From Paenibacillus pabuli NBRC 13638 (GTDB lineage: Bacteria > Bacillota > Bacilli > Paenibacillales > Paenibacillaceae), in contig NZ_BCNM01000030.1 in the NCBI RefSeq assembly GCF_001514495.1, positions 1 to 64,000 of the forward strand: DNA of 64,000 nucleotides, read 5' to 3'. The translations under genes and the position numbers were made by a program. The notes beneath the pieces were generated by a model. It saw nothing but the letters and a program-made list of their open reading frames with translations, had not been told where the DNA came from and did no database searches. Below are positions 63,921-64,000 of this stretch, piece by piece (the stretch's first letter is position 1; each line of letters starts with the position of its first letter).

Positions 63921-64000
63921 ATGGCACAAATTGTGTTGAAGCAGATTGAAAAAAGCTTCAAGCAGGATAAAGTCATCGAGGGTCTGGATCTGACCATTGA
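63921..64000 (+). CDS. ABC transporter ATP-binding protein, N-terminus only (UgpC/MsmX type)
   Basis: The first 26 codons read MAQIVLKQIEKSFKQDKVIE then GLDLTI, the start of a sugar or glycerol-phosphate ABC ATPase (UgpC/MsmX group). AAGGAGGG lies 7 nt before the ATG. The window ends before the Walker A motif. Position after glpQ and the phosphatases suggests a glycerophosphodiester uptake system. Confidence 0.75.
   Translation, partial: MAQIVLKQIEKSFKQDKVIEGLDLTI

Overview
The window reads as a chromosomal segment of a Paenibacillus-like, spore-forming, polysaccharide-degrading Firmicute. Reasons: strong Shine-Dalgarno sequences before almost every gene; frequent TTG/GTG starts; carbohydrate ABC systems made only of a lipoprotein and two permeases, controlled by YesM/YesN-type two-component pairs; SLH-anchored glycanases; an H-type small acid-soluble spore protein; LicT-type and GlpP-type antitermination. 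The genus is an inference from gene content and protein style, not from a database match.

Layout. 0-1 kb: right-hand part of an IS3-family (IS150-like) insertion sequence cut by the window edge, next to a 54-bp palindrome. 1-9.3 kb: single genes and small units (MetX-like hydrolase divergent from a LysR regulator, TetR regulator + methionine aminopeptidase, SolA-type oxidase, ROK repressor, sugar O-acetyltransferase, YetF-type membrane protein, ferritin-like protein). 9.3-13.8 kb: an ECF sigma factor with its presumed anti-sigma partner, an OmpR-type two-component system and a membrane-attached serine hydrolase, probably concerned with the cell envelope. 13.9-31.3 kb: a beta-glucan utilisation region: secreted lichenase with a folded leader, solute-binding lipoprotein, YesM/YesN pair, two permeases, a 1484-residue SLH-anchored GH16 enzyme, then licT-bglP-bglH with two antiterminator/terminator sites. 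Polymer would be cut outside, oligomers imported by the ABC system, and beta-glucosides imported and phosphorylated by BglP and cleaved by the GH1 enzyme. 31.3-32.9 kb: NCS2 purine-type permease behind a long untranslated leader.

32.9-42.7 kb: an arabinofuranoside region: AraC regulator, GH127 enzyme, YesM/YesN pair, solute-binding lipoprotein with a perfect cre upstream, two permeases. 42.7-43.6 kb: gene relics. 43.6-52.3 kb: mixed genes: VOC protein, methyltransferase, RsbQ-like hydrolase coupled to a PAS protein, exosporium-like protein, amidohydrolase divergent from a MarR regulator with a well-resolved operator/promoter layout, Bcr/CflA exporter, MaoC-like protein, and on the minus strand sspH with an upstream 56-residue gene. 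52.6-54.2 kb: two tandem paralogous glycosyltransferase-like genes. 54.3-60.6 kb: AraC-GH39 fusion, PTS IIC, GH3 glucosidase. 60.8-64 kb: glpP, an antitermination leader, glpQ, HAD phosphatase, metallophosphoesterase and the start of a UgpC/MsmX-type ATPase: a glycerophosphodiester/glycerol-phosphate locus.

No tRNA, rRNA or CRISPR array was seen. Neither of the two complete ABC sugar systems carries its own ATPase, so they presumably share one encoded elsewhere or an MsmX/UgpC-type protein like the one truncated at the right edge.
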